The notes under the pieces are model-generated. The model saw only the letters and a list, made by a program, of their open reading frames with translations. It made no database searches and was not told where the DNA came from. Shown here in pieces: positions 1 through 10,824 of a DNA stretch of 64,000 nucleotides; position 1 is the stretch's first letter, and the number at the start of each line of letters is the position of its first letter. The translations under genes and the position numbers were made by a program. Source of the DNA: Eutreptiella sp. 'Long Island Sound 2002' (lineage: Eukaryota > Euglenozoa > Euglenophyceae > Eutreptiales > Eutreptiaceae); the NCBI GenBank assembly GCA_964036045.1, contig OZ038381.1:125805708-125869707 (forward strand). The letters run 5' to 3'.

Positions 1-590
1 CGTTACCCAGCCAGCCACCGCCGCGGGGCGCCACACCAGGCCCTGCCCGGAGGACACCAAACAAACCGGAAGTCGAAGGACGCCAACAGGCACCGCTATG
101 CCCAAAGCCACCGAGGCCAAGCCCGCAACCGTCACAACCGCCTAACCCAGCCAAAGCCCTAACACGAATCCAAACCGAGCCACACCCCAAAAACCGCTAA
201 CCCTTGATTCCTAACCAGGCCCTCGAGGGACCAACGTTGCCACAGCCCACACCCACAGCCAACACGGCCACCTAACCAGCCAGCACCTAAAGCAAAGAGG
301 CACCTTACCAAACCCACCCTGACCCATACCCGTGTACATCAGAACGCGCGAGCCGCACACCTGGGGCGCGGCCGCCACCAAAGCACCGACAACACAAGCC
401 AGAGAACACGACACTACTGCACCACTGCACCAGTTGCCCATGCCTGTGCCTGCAGTGTACGCGCGCCCTCTTCTTTTTCAATTTTTTATTTATTTTTCAA
501 AAAAAAAAACGAGAAGGCACAAAAAAAAATTAGGGGGGTAGCAAGAGAGACAGAACCACCAACGGCACACACGCACTGCACACAGCGCGC
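1..590. other. AC-rich gene-free stretch
   Basis: Strongly A/C-rich on the plus strand (G/T-rich on minus), with a homopolymer-rich patch near 475-535. Short open frames exist on both strands but are compositional. It resembles in composition, in opposite orientation, the G/T-rich satellite at 43740-45514 and 60574-61500, but I could not align a shared unit. No gene supported. Confidence 0.5.
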
Positions 591-596
591 ACGCCG

Positions 597-1048
597 GTGA
601 ACAGGCTCCACCTGGGCCAGGACACCGCACACGCAAAGGTACCGAGGACAACAAAGGGGCGGGACACCACGGCCAGGCACACCGGTGAACAGGAGCCAAA
701 TGGCCCAGGACACCGCACACACAAAGCAACACACCGAGCGGACACACCTGTGAACAGGAGCCAAGTGGCCCAGGACACCCCGCACACAACACAACACATC
801 GAGCGGGCGCACCGGTGAACAGGAGCCAAGTGGCCCAGGACACCGCACACGCAACGCGACAAACCACGCGGGCACACCGGTGAACAGGAGCCAAGTGACC
901 CAGGACACCGCACAAGCAAAGCAACGCACCGAGGGGGCGCACCGGTGAACAGGAGCCAAGTGGCCCAGGACACCGCACACGCACCGGAACGCACCGAGCG
1001 GGCACACCGGTGAACAGGAGCCAAGTGGCCCAGGACACCGCACACACG
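597..1048. repeat. 65-bp minisatellite, about 7 units
   Basis: Units begin with GTGAACAGG at 597, 685, 750, 815, 880, 945 and 1010. From 685 on the spacing is exactly 65 bp; the first unit is longer (88 bp). Each unit contains GTGAACAGGAGCCAAGTGG followed by CCAGGACACCGCACAC and a more variable second half. Because 65 is not a multiple of 3, all three minus-strand frames read the same repeating peptide in rotation (PGPLGSCSPV-like), which creates long false ORFs of about 200-250 codons. Confidence 0.95.
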
Positions 1049-1137
1049 TAGGGCGGCCGAGGGACAGGAAAGAACCAACACCCCATGGGTCGGACACGGT
1101 GGGGCGACCCAGCCGACCCACCGGACCAGTGTCAGGA

Positions 1138-1627
1138 GCGGTACTCCAAGGCCACTGGTCCGAGCTTGACCAGGCTTCATCGGGCACCATGGCAAACGTC
1201 ACCTGGAGCCATGGACGCAACCGGTGACAGGCGAGCCGGTACACGGTCCAGGAGGGGGTCGCCTACGAAGCAGAGCGGCCCCGCAACTCAAGCCAGAAGG
1301 GTGAGGCGGTGGTACCGTAGACAAGCGGGAGCAGAAACCCCTTGTGGTGAGAGATACTCCGAACGGCTGGGCAGCCCCCAGAGCTGCCGCCCAAAGAAGG
1401 GGGCATGTGGCCCTACCCATGGACACACGTGGGGACACCCTCCCACCTGGGACACCTGGACGGGGTGGCCCCAACACTGCCTTCCCAAGCACATGCGGGA
1501 GCGGCTCAAGAGGCACCTGACCTAGGGCAGTGGGAGGGACAGGATGTCCCCTTGCCAAGACCTTCTTCCAGCATTGTCAAAGAAGGCATCCCGAGCTCCC
1601 GAAGATACCTACCTACTCACCTACCTA
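1138..1627 (+). mobile_element. Short dispersed repeat, copy 1 (SINE-like, TACC tail)
   Basis: About 490 bp, closely similar to 13208-13690. Both begin near GAGCGGTACTCCAAGG and run co-linearly to CCCGAAGATACC followed by a (CTAC)n/(TACC)n tail. The tail here is interrupted (ctacctactcacctacc). Its termini and the 11-bp target duplication are clearer in copy 2. No convincing coding capacity and no RNA polymerase III box was recognised, so SINE-like is a description of structure only. Confidence 0.7.
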
Positions 1628-2057
1628 GGGGATGAGGGCTTGGCACACCCGTCGTAAGGTGGCCCTCCTATATGTCCTCGGGGGTTTGTCCAATTGCGGA
1701 CGGAAATTTTCATCCTTCGGAACTGGCCCACCAACAAAACTGCCACCTCATCACTCTCGTCGCAGTCCCCAAACTGCCCCTCTAGCTGCAGAGTGTGATG
1801 CCCTTTAGTGTCCGCGATCTTGGTGGGTTCCCGCAGAATTGCGGTGGCGGCTTTCTCCAGTGGTAGTGAAGCAGGGAATTCCAATCGATGCGCCATGCAG
1901 TCGAATGTCCGCAGCACCGATGCTTGCCGTGATCACAATGCAGGAAGGGTGTATGCCACCGTACTGCACCGGGGGGGGATTGAAGTTTGGTTCCTCTACA
2001 TGCACCGAGAATGAGGGTGATGGGATACCACGACAACACACCGAGATAGCGGTCAGG

Positions 2058-2310
2058 ACCGGGGTACGTCGCAAGACAGGTGGCCAAGACAGGTACTATG
2101 ACAGGGGGGCTGTCCAGTGACAGACCCCCTGTCTTAGCACCCGTCTTGGCAACCTGTCTTGGGACAGACCCCTGTCATGACGCGTGTCTTATTAACCTGT
2201 CTTGAACACATTGCGTGAGACAGTGATGCGTTTCGTTGCCTGGTGCATGGTTTTACATTGTTTGTTGACAGGAAAATGGCCTCTGGCAGCCTGTCTGACA
2301 TTCTTGACAG
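2058..2310. repeat. GACAGG/CCTGTC motif cluster, left
   Basis: Dense occurrences of GACAGG and its complement CCTGTC in both orientations (for example around 2085, 2103, 2128, 2158 and 2200). A similar cluster lies at 3905-4170. Paired motif clusters of this kind can be subterminal transposase-binding arrays of a DNA transposon. No terminal inverted repeat was found, so that reading is inference. Confidence 0.5.
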
Positions 2311-2864
2311 CCTGTGCTCTAGTGTGGCCAAGCTTCATTCGGCACGTAGTCAGACTTTGTCCAACCGATGGCGCCATGCAACTCGAGTTCAATTCATATT
2401 GCTCCTATGGTCTTCGAAAGAAACTGAGCACCGTGGCACAATGAATCCGGCTCTCGGCCGACAGTCAGGCCAGCGCTGCAACAAAGAGAAAAAAATGTAT
2501 ATCAGGCTCAGACAGGGGAGCCACGTGACGGCCAAGTGACACAATTCAAGATGGAAATCAGGGGCACACATTAAAAAGTGTTGCTTGCACACTCGGTGCG
2601 AATCATGTAAACTGCGATTGATGCATTGACGACCCCCCCGCAGTTGCAGGGAGAGGGTTGGTCAACTCCCTGTATCATACAGAGCCTACCAGGACCCCCC
2701 GCCAGGGGGTGACGGCAAAGCGTTCCGGGGGGGAAGGGGGCAGTGCCAATGGTGAAAAACCCGAAAGGGAACAACCATCAGAGTGGATCAGCCTTATCGG
2801 GACTGTGACTGGCTGGAACACCCCTTTGCTTCCGGGGACTGTTACAGTTCCGGCCATTGTGCTG

Positions 2865-3342
2865 TCATCTCTCTCTGTGCATCAAATTGCTCTTGAGGGT
2901 CTCCGCCAGGCTCTGTCCTTGGGCCAGCCGGCCTTCGAGCTCCACCCGGAGAGCCTTCTGCTGGTTGACTTGCACCCTGAGGTCCGAGACTTCCACCTGG
3001 GCTTCTACAGCTTTTTTCTTGGCCTGCTGGAGCGCTTCTTTCAAAGGGACTACAACCTCCTGCTGCTTGTCCTGATGCTTCCGGTGCCCCTCAAAAAGTG
3101 CCTCCTTGAGGGCAGTCTGCTTCTCCTTCTTGAGTGCACGGACCTCCCTGCCGTGTGCGTCCTTGAGCGCCGTGATCTCCGTGGACGCAGCCCCCTTTGT
3201 GGGGCGTGGTGATTGCTCCGCCCTTGGGTCGCTCCTTGTTGACAACACCACCTCCTCCAAGAGGCCCCTGGTGGTTTTTCGCTTCTTTCTCGGGTGTACG
3301 TCCCGGTCCGAATCCCTGTGTCTTGGGCCTCGGACTCCTCAG
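2865..3342 (-). pseudogene. Lys/Glu/Gln-rich coiled-coil fragment
   Basis: An open frame on the minus strand encodes a basic patch (PRKKRKTTRG, nuclear-signal-like) followed by about 100 residues of charged heptad-like sequence (KKEKQTALKEAL, EALQQAKKKAVEAQVEV), typical of a coiled coil. It ends at a stop at 2865. There is no convincing start codon upstream in frame, which suggests an exon or a broken gene. It lies between the two GACAGG clusters with other minus-strand fragments (3650-4000, 4331-4985) and may belong to one decayed element. Family not recognised. Confidence 0.35.
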
Positions 3343-3480
3343 ACTTGACCTGCACCGCCTCTCATCCCCGTGACCGGAACTCATTCCCCAACGACGTGCG
3401 CACGTGGTCCGCGACTAGCTCTCCCCCAATGGTCGTGAACTTTGACAAGCTGGTCCAACGAATGTGGTTCCATGTGTAGT

Positions 3481-4000
3481 TCAAAGGGGCCTGCACCAGG
3501 AATCACCCCTTGATCTGCGTCTTACCCCCTCCGCGAGGCTGAGGTGTGCACCGCACCACTGCACCGAGCATACCACTTCCGTCCCAGGCAGAGCTATTGG
3601 ATGCAATGGGCATCTTCAAGTCGCGCGGCTTGAGATGGCCCTCGCTCTCTCACAAGTTTCTGACGGCTCTCCTGTAGTACACGGATGCTGCCTTCGATTC
3701 CCACGCGGCATCCGACGTTGTCCCGACCACTGCACTGCCACACGGAACCGGGTCCTTGGTCTCCTCCCCTGACGTGAGCCCGAATTGCCGCGAGGGGGCG
3801 GCTTGCGGCGCTCCAAGGTTCTGGCTCACATCCTTTGGCCGCGCGTCTTTATCCCCTTCATCCTTGTTGCTGGCGAACGGCGGGAAACAGTGAACTCTGG
3901 GGGTGACAGGGGTTGACATGTCCATGGCCAGAGAAACATCCACTGAGGCCTGAAGTGAAACAGCAGGTAAGGACAGGGGGGCGCCACTTGGACTGCGACA
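3481..4000 (-). pseudogene. Unassigned minus-strand coding-like fragments
   Basis: A minus-strand frame around 3650-3900 reads a non-repetitive hydrophilic segment (SNKDEGDKDARPKDV, then DAAWESKAASVYYRRAV). A second short segment downstream, near 3480-3360, reads LNYTWNHIRWTSLSKF with hydrophobic spacing suggestive of a folded protein. Stops and frame changes separate them. I cannot assign a family. Position and strand suggest they belong with the coiled-coil piece at 2865-3342. Confidence 0.25.
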
Positions 4001-4170
4001 GGCACCTGTCATACGACAGGGACTTCGGAAAGGGTACCAGACAGGGGGGCCGTCGTGGGACAGGGCATGTGACAGGGCACAGGACAGGTTCTTTCTTCGT
4101 ACAGGGCGGCTGTCGGTAGGGCTGTCGTGGTGGGCTGTCGCAGGACAGGGGGCTGTCTTGATGCCTGTCG
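3905..4170. repeat. GACAGG/CCTGTC motif cluster, right
   Basis: About a dozen GACAGG or CCTGTC motifs, many as GACAGGGG, within 270 bp. It mirrors the cluster at 2058-2310. Between them lie the unassigned minus-strand coding fragments. Confidence 0.5.
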
Positions 4171-4330
4171 CTGGCAGCGGTCGCAACACGCGGATCGCAA
4201 GCGAAATCAGCAAATGCGCGTCGTGAGCAGCACGGGAGTTTTCTAGGTAGTGCACCTGCTGACAGGCACAAGTCCAGTGCACTGCATCCTCCGTGTCGCT
4301 GTCATCGCTACCAGACTGGGCCTTGTTCCC

Positions 4331-4985
4331 TTACTTTGGTGTTGCAACCTTCGAAACCCTTGAGACTTGGTTGTCCAGTGTGGTGATCCAGCCGTAGTAC
4401 CGCGCCATTCGATAATCCAAGAGAGGCGCTTGCGGGGAAACAAGCGTGCACCGCAAAACACGACGGCGTGTGGCTGAGAACTGGGGATCAGGCAAAGACC
4501 GAACAACGAAGCCCCCCAAACTGTACGTTGCGAAGAATGATACCTACACCTCGGGAAGTGAACGGTGGCGAGGACGGTGTCGGAACCCGAGGAAATGATG
4601 GAGTTGCCATGGCATAACTGACGCAACGGACAATGCTCAGGCCTTGGGGCAGCGTCCCCCATGCTCCGCAGTTCAGTGACTGCCTGAGGCATACCAACCA
4701 CCGTGAGGAACAAGTGGGTATTCTCGTCGCACAACATGAAGAAGCTTGCCATACTGGGTAGCACCGACACGTCTTTGCCTTGAATCCCAAGTGCCGACCT
4801 GGGTTGGTGTAGCACGCCCCACAAACTGTACAAGCCTCGAAGCAGCTCCGGCACAGCAGTTCTTCCTGACACAGCATGCACGGGGACCTTTTGCTGGCGC
4901 TTTTCTTCTTGTTCCATCCAGTGCAAGGTCGGACGTTACCAAGATTGTGAGGTGCAGGCGTCCTGGTGCAATCAAGGGGCGGCAA
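4331..4985 (-). pseudogene. Frameshifted Cys-rich protein fragment, family unknown
   Basis: Reading down the minus strand, one frame gives a cysteine-dense segment (CMLCQEELLCRSC, then CTVCGACY) that could bind zinc. The adjacent frame continues with a plausible globular segment (SMASFFMLCDENTHLFLTVV), and a third frame ends with LLDYRMARYYGWITTLDN. The coding-like signal switches frames at least twice within 650 bp, so this is either multi-exon or a pseudogene. The Cys-X2-Cys pairs suggest a zinc finger; no family was assigned. Confidence 0.3.
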
Positions 4986-5019
4986 AACTGGATGTTCCTT
5001 TGTCTACCACGCACAGAAC

Positions 5020-6046
5020 GGAATCAACATTCCTTGTTCATCAAAAATGAATCCATAACGTTTTGTTGTTCCGGGGGGTTTTCGAACGTGCCGGACGTTG
5101 TGGAAGCATCCATTTCGTTCATTCCCACCGTTTTCCATGTGAGAAGCGTATCGTGCCGTTGCCTCTACCAATCCACCTGTGGGAGAAGAGACACTATATG
5201 TTCACCTGGACCATGGAATTGTGGACACCACCAAGTTTGAGTCACACCATGAATGAACCATTCTTGAATGACAAATGCAATGTCAACTCTTAGAATGAAT
5301 GCATGAGACCTCAAAACCAAATATCGTGTGGCACCCCAATGGAATCCAATTGCAAGGCATCAACCAATGTATCCCACGACCAGCGGTGAGCCTACCTCAG
5401 CCACTTCCACTTCCACTCCTCTTGCACTAGGACTCCTGCAGCTTCCAGGTACTCGTGATCCCCCATACACTTAGGTGTGGCAGTGCCGAAGCAGATGCGG
5501 CCATTAGCATGTACCATTCTGCTCTCAAGTGCAGTGATGCACCCAAGGGCGACAGCCGGTGTGGGCGGAGGCACCACAGCAGGGTTTAGCCAGATCGCAT
5601 TTCTGGGCCTTCTATCTTCCACTGGAGCCGCCCTAGCTTCCGATCAGTATCCATTTTGGTAACAGGATAGAGCTAACACTATTAGCACCAAAGTAGAAGG
5701 GTATTCGATTGGCTGGCCTGCATTATGGCGCGACCAAAAACGGGGCGCATGCACACACAGCAACAGCCAATCGACAAATCGGAAAACCAAAAAATGTTAG
5801 AACAAATGCTGACCAACCGCAGAATTGAAAAAACTCAATGCAACATCATAAATGCAAAGACCGAACTAAAATCTGCAGTCGGAATTAATTTCTGGAATCG
5901 AAATCTCAGATTGGAATCAAATGCTGAGATGGCATAATAATTTACACCTGAAATGGCTCACGAGAAGCAACAGGAGTGTGCAAAGGAGAAATGCGCAACG
6001 AACATTGATTCTGACATGGCTATGCCCCATGTTTTGCACCCAACAA
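5020..6046. other. No gene recognised
   Basis: Mixed-composition DNA between the Cys-rich fragment and gypsy copy A. A short minus-strand frame at 5392-5622 and a plus-strand frame at 5725-5937 show no domain. The junction with the element is near 6047, where LTR similarity starts abruptly. Confidence 0.4.
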
Positions 6047-8206
6047 TCCTCACGGCTATGCACACAGAGACACGGGCGTTGGGCATGTACATAGAATTGC
6101 ACCAATAGAATAATGGAAAAAGAAGCCCTGAAATTGGCATATGAACACAAATCAAGCAAATTTTGGGAAAGATGGAAACATACCCAATCACAGCCATAGA
6201 CCCCTACTTCCCTGGACTCAGGACCTTCCCTTGACTCGCCAACATGATGCCCTGAACCAAGTCAAATAAGATTGCTAAATGCCATGTGTCAAAAGTCACT
6301 ACACAAACCCCAAAAATGTGTTCACTCCCAAGCCTCTCAATCCTGGCCCAATAGGGGAGGTGGCGTGTCATGGCCTAGAGTGGCACTCAGGACCATGCCC
6401 TACCTCGACTTAATCTTGGTTGGACTTGGAGTCGATTGACCTTGGCGAATTGCCCCATGAACATGACCTCACAACATAGCAAAATTAGGCAAATCTCACC
6501 ATAGTGCCGAAAATTCAATTATATACCCAAAAATGAATACGGAAAGTATTCAAATGCTCCATGCTTGTGTCAAACCGGAAGGTAATATACAAGGGTGATG
6601 TAGACCAAAGGTCCATGCCAAAGAATATCCCAACATTGGCTCCCAAAGCTGGACATATACATGCCATGCTTCACAAGTCAACTCAAGAACTTGAGACCTA
6701 ATTTTGTGAGGCCTCGTGTGCCACGCCAACGTGACCACGTGATCCGGCATATGGCCAGATGCAAAACCAAGGCATATGCCAACATATAGGCAACATACCA
6801 TAGTTCACAAATCCCTAGGCATTTTACTGTTAGCCGACCAGTTGAGCACATAAAATACAAAAATGAGGATAAAATGAGGTCAAAAACATGCAAATGTTGC
6901 TAAATTCAAAATAATCACAATAGCATATGACTTCGCTCACCCGTATCAACATATGGTTCAAAACACAATTGCTTGGGACCATTTGCGAACAAAGCCCCCA
7001 CTTGGATCCCCACATGGACGCATAGGGACACCTTCGAACCTCCTCACGATACGCACCATGTAATTGGAAAATTGATAGTGGCGCTTGTGGGTCGCTTCGT
7101 AAGATCTCCCGGATGCACTATATGTGCGGTAAACGTAGTCTAGCGCTATGGAGCTCACCATTAAGGGATGGGCGAAGCCCTTGCCACGTTTGACTCCACA
7201 TATCTTCCTACAAAGGGAGATATATAATAGGGGCGTGAGCATAGCGAAGCACATACCATCCATATAACACATACCCTTAAAAAATGGCTCCCACCATAGT
7301 ATGCCATGCCCCTCCATGGACATAACACCACGTTACAAATACGTAGGAACCCAAGAAAGGTTTCTATGCAACACCAACACTCATGCGGTACACTCGAAAG
7401 TCGCATTAAAATGTTCAGTTGCATGGTCCAAGAGTTATAAGTCACTTTCTACCCTCTTGACCATCATCCCTTGCTACACCAGGCATGTGTACACAGAAAA
7501 TGCGTTTGACGCTTTCCAAATTAAGTTGAGACCAAGGCAATATGAGCCCATATCTCAAAATTGATATACCTCGCAGTGAGCCGGAGACATGATCTTTCAA
7601 AGTGGCGTCATGAATCCATTTTGTTTCGCCTATATCTCCAAGAAAAATGAAGGAGACAACAAAAGGAAGGTTGATTTGTGATCGGGGAAAAAGTCAGGAC
7701 CACTTGAAATGCATCATATCAAGTGCGGCGACCTCAAAGTCGAAAATCCGATTCTGAATGCCTGAAAAATTGGATTAATTTTGCGAGTGTATAACATGAA
7801 AATTGCGGAAGCAACGAACCCTTTTCTGATGAGAATTGACCCTTCATCGCGGTTTCCGCTAAAATGTCTGGAAATAACAGTTAACCAATCGGTTACTGCA
7901 AAACCGCGAGCCAACTAACAGTCGCCGATACATTGACAATCAGAACGGATAGCTTAAAAAATTATGGAAACATTATGATAAAAAACCCTGTTGATTCCTG
8001 ATATTTTGGTATATAAGTCTCAGCTGGCGGCGCGTCGGTAATGAATATGGCCGCTCATAGCTGGAATGGCCAAGCCTATCACACTATAACAACAGGTTAG
8101 GTCAGGTGGATGAGAGAGTATGATATCAGCCAATGGCGGCTTGCCGGCACATAGATACACACCCCAAGTGACCCAAAGATGGCCACGGGGGTCCGAACCG
8201 GCTTCA
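6047..8206 (-). repeat. 3' LTR of gypsy copy A, truncated
   Basis: Similar throughout to 17375-20130. The inner edge is exact: the minus strand starts TGAAGCCGGTTCGG at 8206, immediately after the polypurine tract. The outer edge stops near 6047, in the sequence that reads ctcacgg...gcacacagagacacggg in both LTRs. The last ~290 bp of the 5' LTR (17089-17375) has no counterpart upstream of 6047, so this LTR is truncated or replaced. Several sites resembling TATA boxes (for example near 7210 and 8010) are conserved among the four LTRs, but the promoter was not determined. Confidence 0.85.
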
Positions 8207-8221
8207 CCCCCCTCCTCAGAG
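8207..8221 (-). promoter_or_regulatory. Polypurine tract of copy A
   Basis: On the minus strand CTCTGAGGAGGGGGG directly precedes the TG that starts the 3' LTR. This is the expected position and composition for the plus-strand primer of an LTR retrotransposon. Copy B has the equivalent tract at 32842-32856. Confidence 0.85.
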
Positions 8222-8557
8222 CGTTGTATCCGCTCGGAAGCCATTGGAGAGAGGACGGGAGGACCCCAATGGGCTCCAACCCCCCCCCCCCATGTCCCAA
8301 GGACACATGGAGGCCCCACATACGGCGTAGGCGTCCCGCATGCCCCAAGGGAGGGCTGAGAACACTCATAATCGGTGCCCTCCGCCATATCCGGTCTCCT
8401 CTTGATCTACAACATGGACCAAGGGGATCAAAGATAGAGAAACGTCGTCGATCGATCTAAATACGTATACAACAATGATATATATATATATATATTGCGG
8501 GACCGAGTGAAGGGGGTATATGGCCAATCAAGGCCCAAAATTACCAGATGAACGCCC

Positions 8558-9993
8558 TCACCTGTCTCCCAAGCACAGAAGAAAAGAAAAATGCCAATGG
8601 GGATCCATTACGGTGCTGGTGCAGCCACCAAATGGACCAACACGTCCTTGACATCCAAGGAAATGTTCTTTTTCCTTAGATAATCCATCCAGATCGTAGT
8701 ATACCTCGGCACAAAACTGCTCGGAGGCTCCCAAGAATCTCTGGATGCGGCAAATCTCTTCCAACACACTTTATAACGCCTCCCCCCAGGCGTCTCCGGG
8801 TCTGGTTTGTCCGTCAGGATCCTCTCGGCGGTGAAGTCGTCGTCCTCACCCTCGTCATCCGAGTCCTAATTGCCGGCTGTGAACTCGAAGGTGACGGGAC
8901 GTCCGCCGGGGACTCGTGCTCGGGGACGAAGCTGGGTATGGTGGCGGTCCAGGATCTTGTTATCCCCCACACAAACCGCATACACATCCTGCCCGACCTT
9001 CCGAACGATTACCCCCGGCACATACCAAGACGCCTGCCGATGCCTGGACAGGACATCCTTGTGGTGCCGCTCCACCACTACAGTGTCTCTGAGAGCATAT
9101 TTCCGGACTTTTCCCTGCTTGAAGTACTTGCCCCTCTTCTCATGCTCGTCCCGAAGTGCTTTGCACACCTTGGCCGCCGTGTCGTCCGCCTCAGCCATCA
9201 TAGCACTCGCATCCCGGGCCACTTTGCCATGGTTCAACCACGGGAGAGTGTGTGACACTCGATCCTGTAGGAACAGGATACGATGGAGCGACATTCCAGT
9301 GGGCCCCGGAAGGTCGTGGTACGCCTGGAGTACTCTCCACAGCGAATTATACCGATTCCGGCCGGGTTCGTCAATGTGCAGCTGGCGGAACGTTTCGAAC
9401 ATCTGCTGCCCGGCCACCTCAGCCCGGCCATTAGACCGGCTGTGGTACGCCACGGTCTTGGCGTGCGGCATTTCCATCGTCTCGAACCACGTCCCCATAA
9501 ATTGACTGCCCCGATCGCTGCAGATGACAGCTGGGACATCAAAAATTGTCGGCCAAGGCCTGATCCTCACATTAGCGACGGTCTTGGCCTGCACACCCAC
9601 TCCATGCCTGTCCTTCTTGTCCTTCTTCTTGGACTTCTTGCCAGGGACCGCCACGATATATCCGCTGTGCCTATCCACCGCCAGGGTGACACAGTCGTAG
9701 GTCTCTCCTTCCACGGTGACCTCAGGCATGGCGAATACATCCATGGCCACGGACCGCATAGGGGCTTCCGGTATAGCCGTATACACCGGGTTGCCAGCCG
9801 GGGATTGGTTGGGGCTTTTCATGGTCCGACACATGGCGCAGTCGCTGCAGTACTTGTCCAGGATGGCGTAGTACCCCGGTGGGAACTTCAAGCGCCACTC
9901 CAGGTCCTGCTGCATCTTGTCCCAACCAGGATGCCTGAGCTGGGCGTCATGCCAGTGGTCAATGAGCTCCTCCATTCGGTTCTCAGGGACCAA
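8558..9993 (-). pseudogene. Integrase with C-terminal chromodomain remnant, copy A
   Basis: The 375-codon frame at 9993-8866 is a retroviral-type integrase that would insert the cDNA into the host genome. The zinc-binding part has H15, H21, C49 and C52. The catalytic acidic residues are D85 (MDVFAMPE), D160 (VICSDRGSQF) and E192 (NGRAEVAG). The D-E spacing is about four residues short of the usual DX35E, matching a local deletion relative to copy B (ETMEMPHAK against KTMCKHMGIRHAK). The frame stops at 8866. Past that TAG, and one frame change, a chromodomain-like C-terminus is still readable (FAASRDSWEPPSSFVPRY) down to about 8600. In chromoviruses this domain targets insertion to chromatin marks. 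Confidence 0.9.
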
Positions 9994-10020
9994 TAACTTG
10001 TCCTTGAGGAATAATTTATC

Positions 10021-10824
10021 CTAATCCTCGGTCAAGCCCTCAGGCCATTCGTTGTCCGACGGGGCGCTCACGGCATTCCAGTACCTGCTCAAGTGGTCGG
10101 ATGCCGCATAGTCATCCCACCAGTCCTCTGTGAGCACCGACCTGACTAGCTCTACGGGGGCCACCATCCATTGCTCTAGGGTTTCCTCTCGAAAAGCTTG
10201 GACTCGGGCGCCCCGGAACTCGGCCAAGTCTGTACGGTTTGCCATCACCACAAAGCACTTGACCCCCTCTTGCACCATGGCCTTGTCCATCTGGATGATG
10301 CGCTTGGCCTCCTCTGTCTCCTCGGCGTCCCCATGGCTGGATATGTCCATCAATGCCTTGCCCACGGGGTGGGCCCATCCACTGAGGAAATCTGCCACAG
10401 TTTTGTCCTTCCCCGGGACATATACGACGCTGAGGTCGAACTTGGCGAACGTCTCATGGCATCGGGCCCTCCTTGCCCCCGGTTCCGAGGGGGTGTCGAC
10501 GTGCTCCTTGTGCCAGCTCTGCAAGGACTGATGGTCTGTGCAAACCACCACCGGTTGTAATCCGATGTGGCCAGACCACTTCCTGAGCGCACAAACAATG
10601 GCGTACGTCTCCTTCTCCCTCGTGGTCCAGGTTCGGCGTTGGCCCTCGGCCAGGATCCGGCTCCAAAACGCCACGGGTACGTGCGACCCGTTGTCCCGGA
10701 CCTGCCCCTACAGCATAGTCCGAGGCGTCCGTCCGTAGCACGAATCCCCTGTCTGGGCCCACCAGGAATGGCCCCAGCTGCCCCAGGAGTCGCTCCTTCA
10801 GGCGGCTGAACGCATCTTCAGCCT
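10021..10824 (-). pseudogene. RNase H and connection domain, copy A
   Basis: The frame at 10674-10021 carries RNase H motifs (EKETYAIVCALRKWSGHIG, CTDHQSLQSWHKEH, FDLSVVYVPGKDKTVADFLS). The first catalytic Asp region (LRTDASDYAVGAG) lies just upstream in a shifted frame near 10740-10720. RNase H removes the RNA strand during reverse transcription. Compared with copy B, CLSRWA has become FLSGWA. A stop separates it from the integrase frame, so the pol polyprotein is broken here. Confidence 0.88.

Noticed and set aside
597-1048. CRISPR-like array
   Set aside because: Whole units of 65 bp repeat in tandem with no unique spacers, and the genome is eukaryotic.
486-1244. Long minus-strand ORFs (200-250 codons) over the minisatellite
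   Set aside because: All three frames are open at once and read the same repeat peptide because the unit is 65 bp, so this is a composition artefact.
9283-9996. 237-codon plus-strand ORF antisense to integrase
   Set aside because: Antisense shadow of a recognised integrase.
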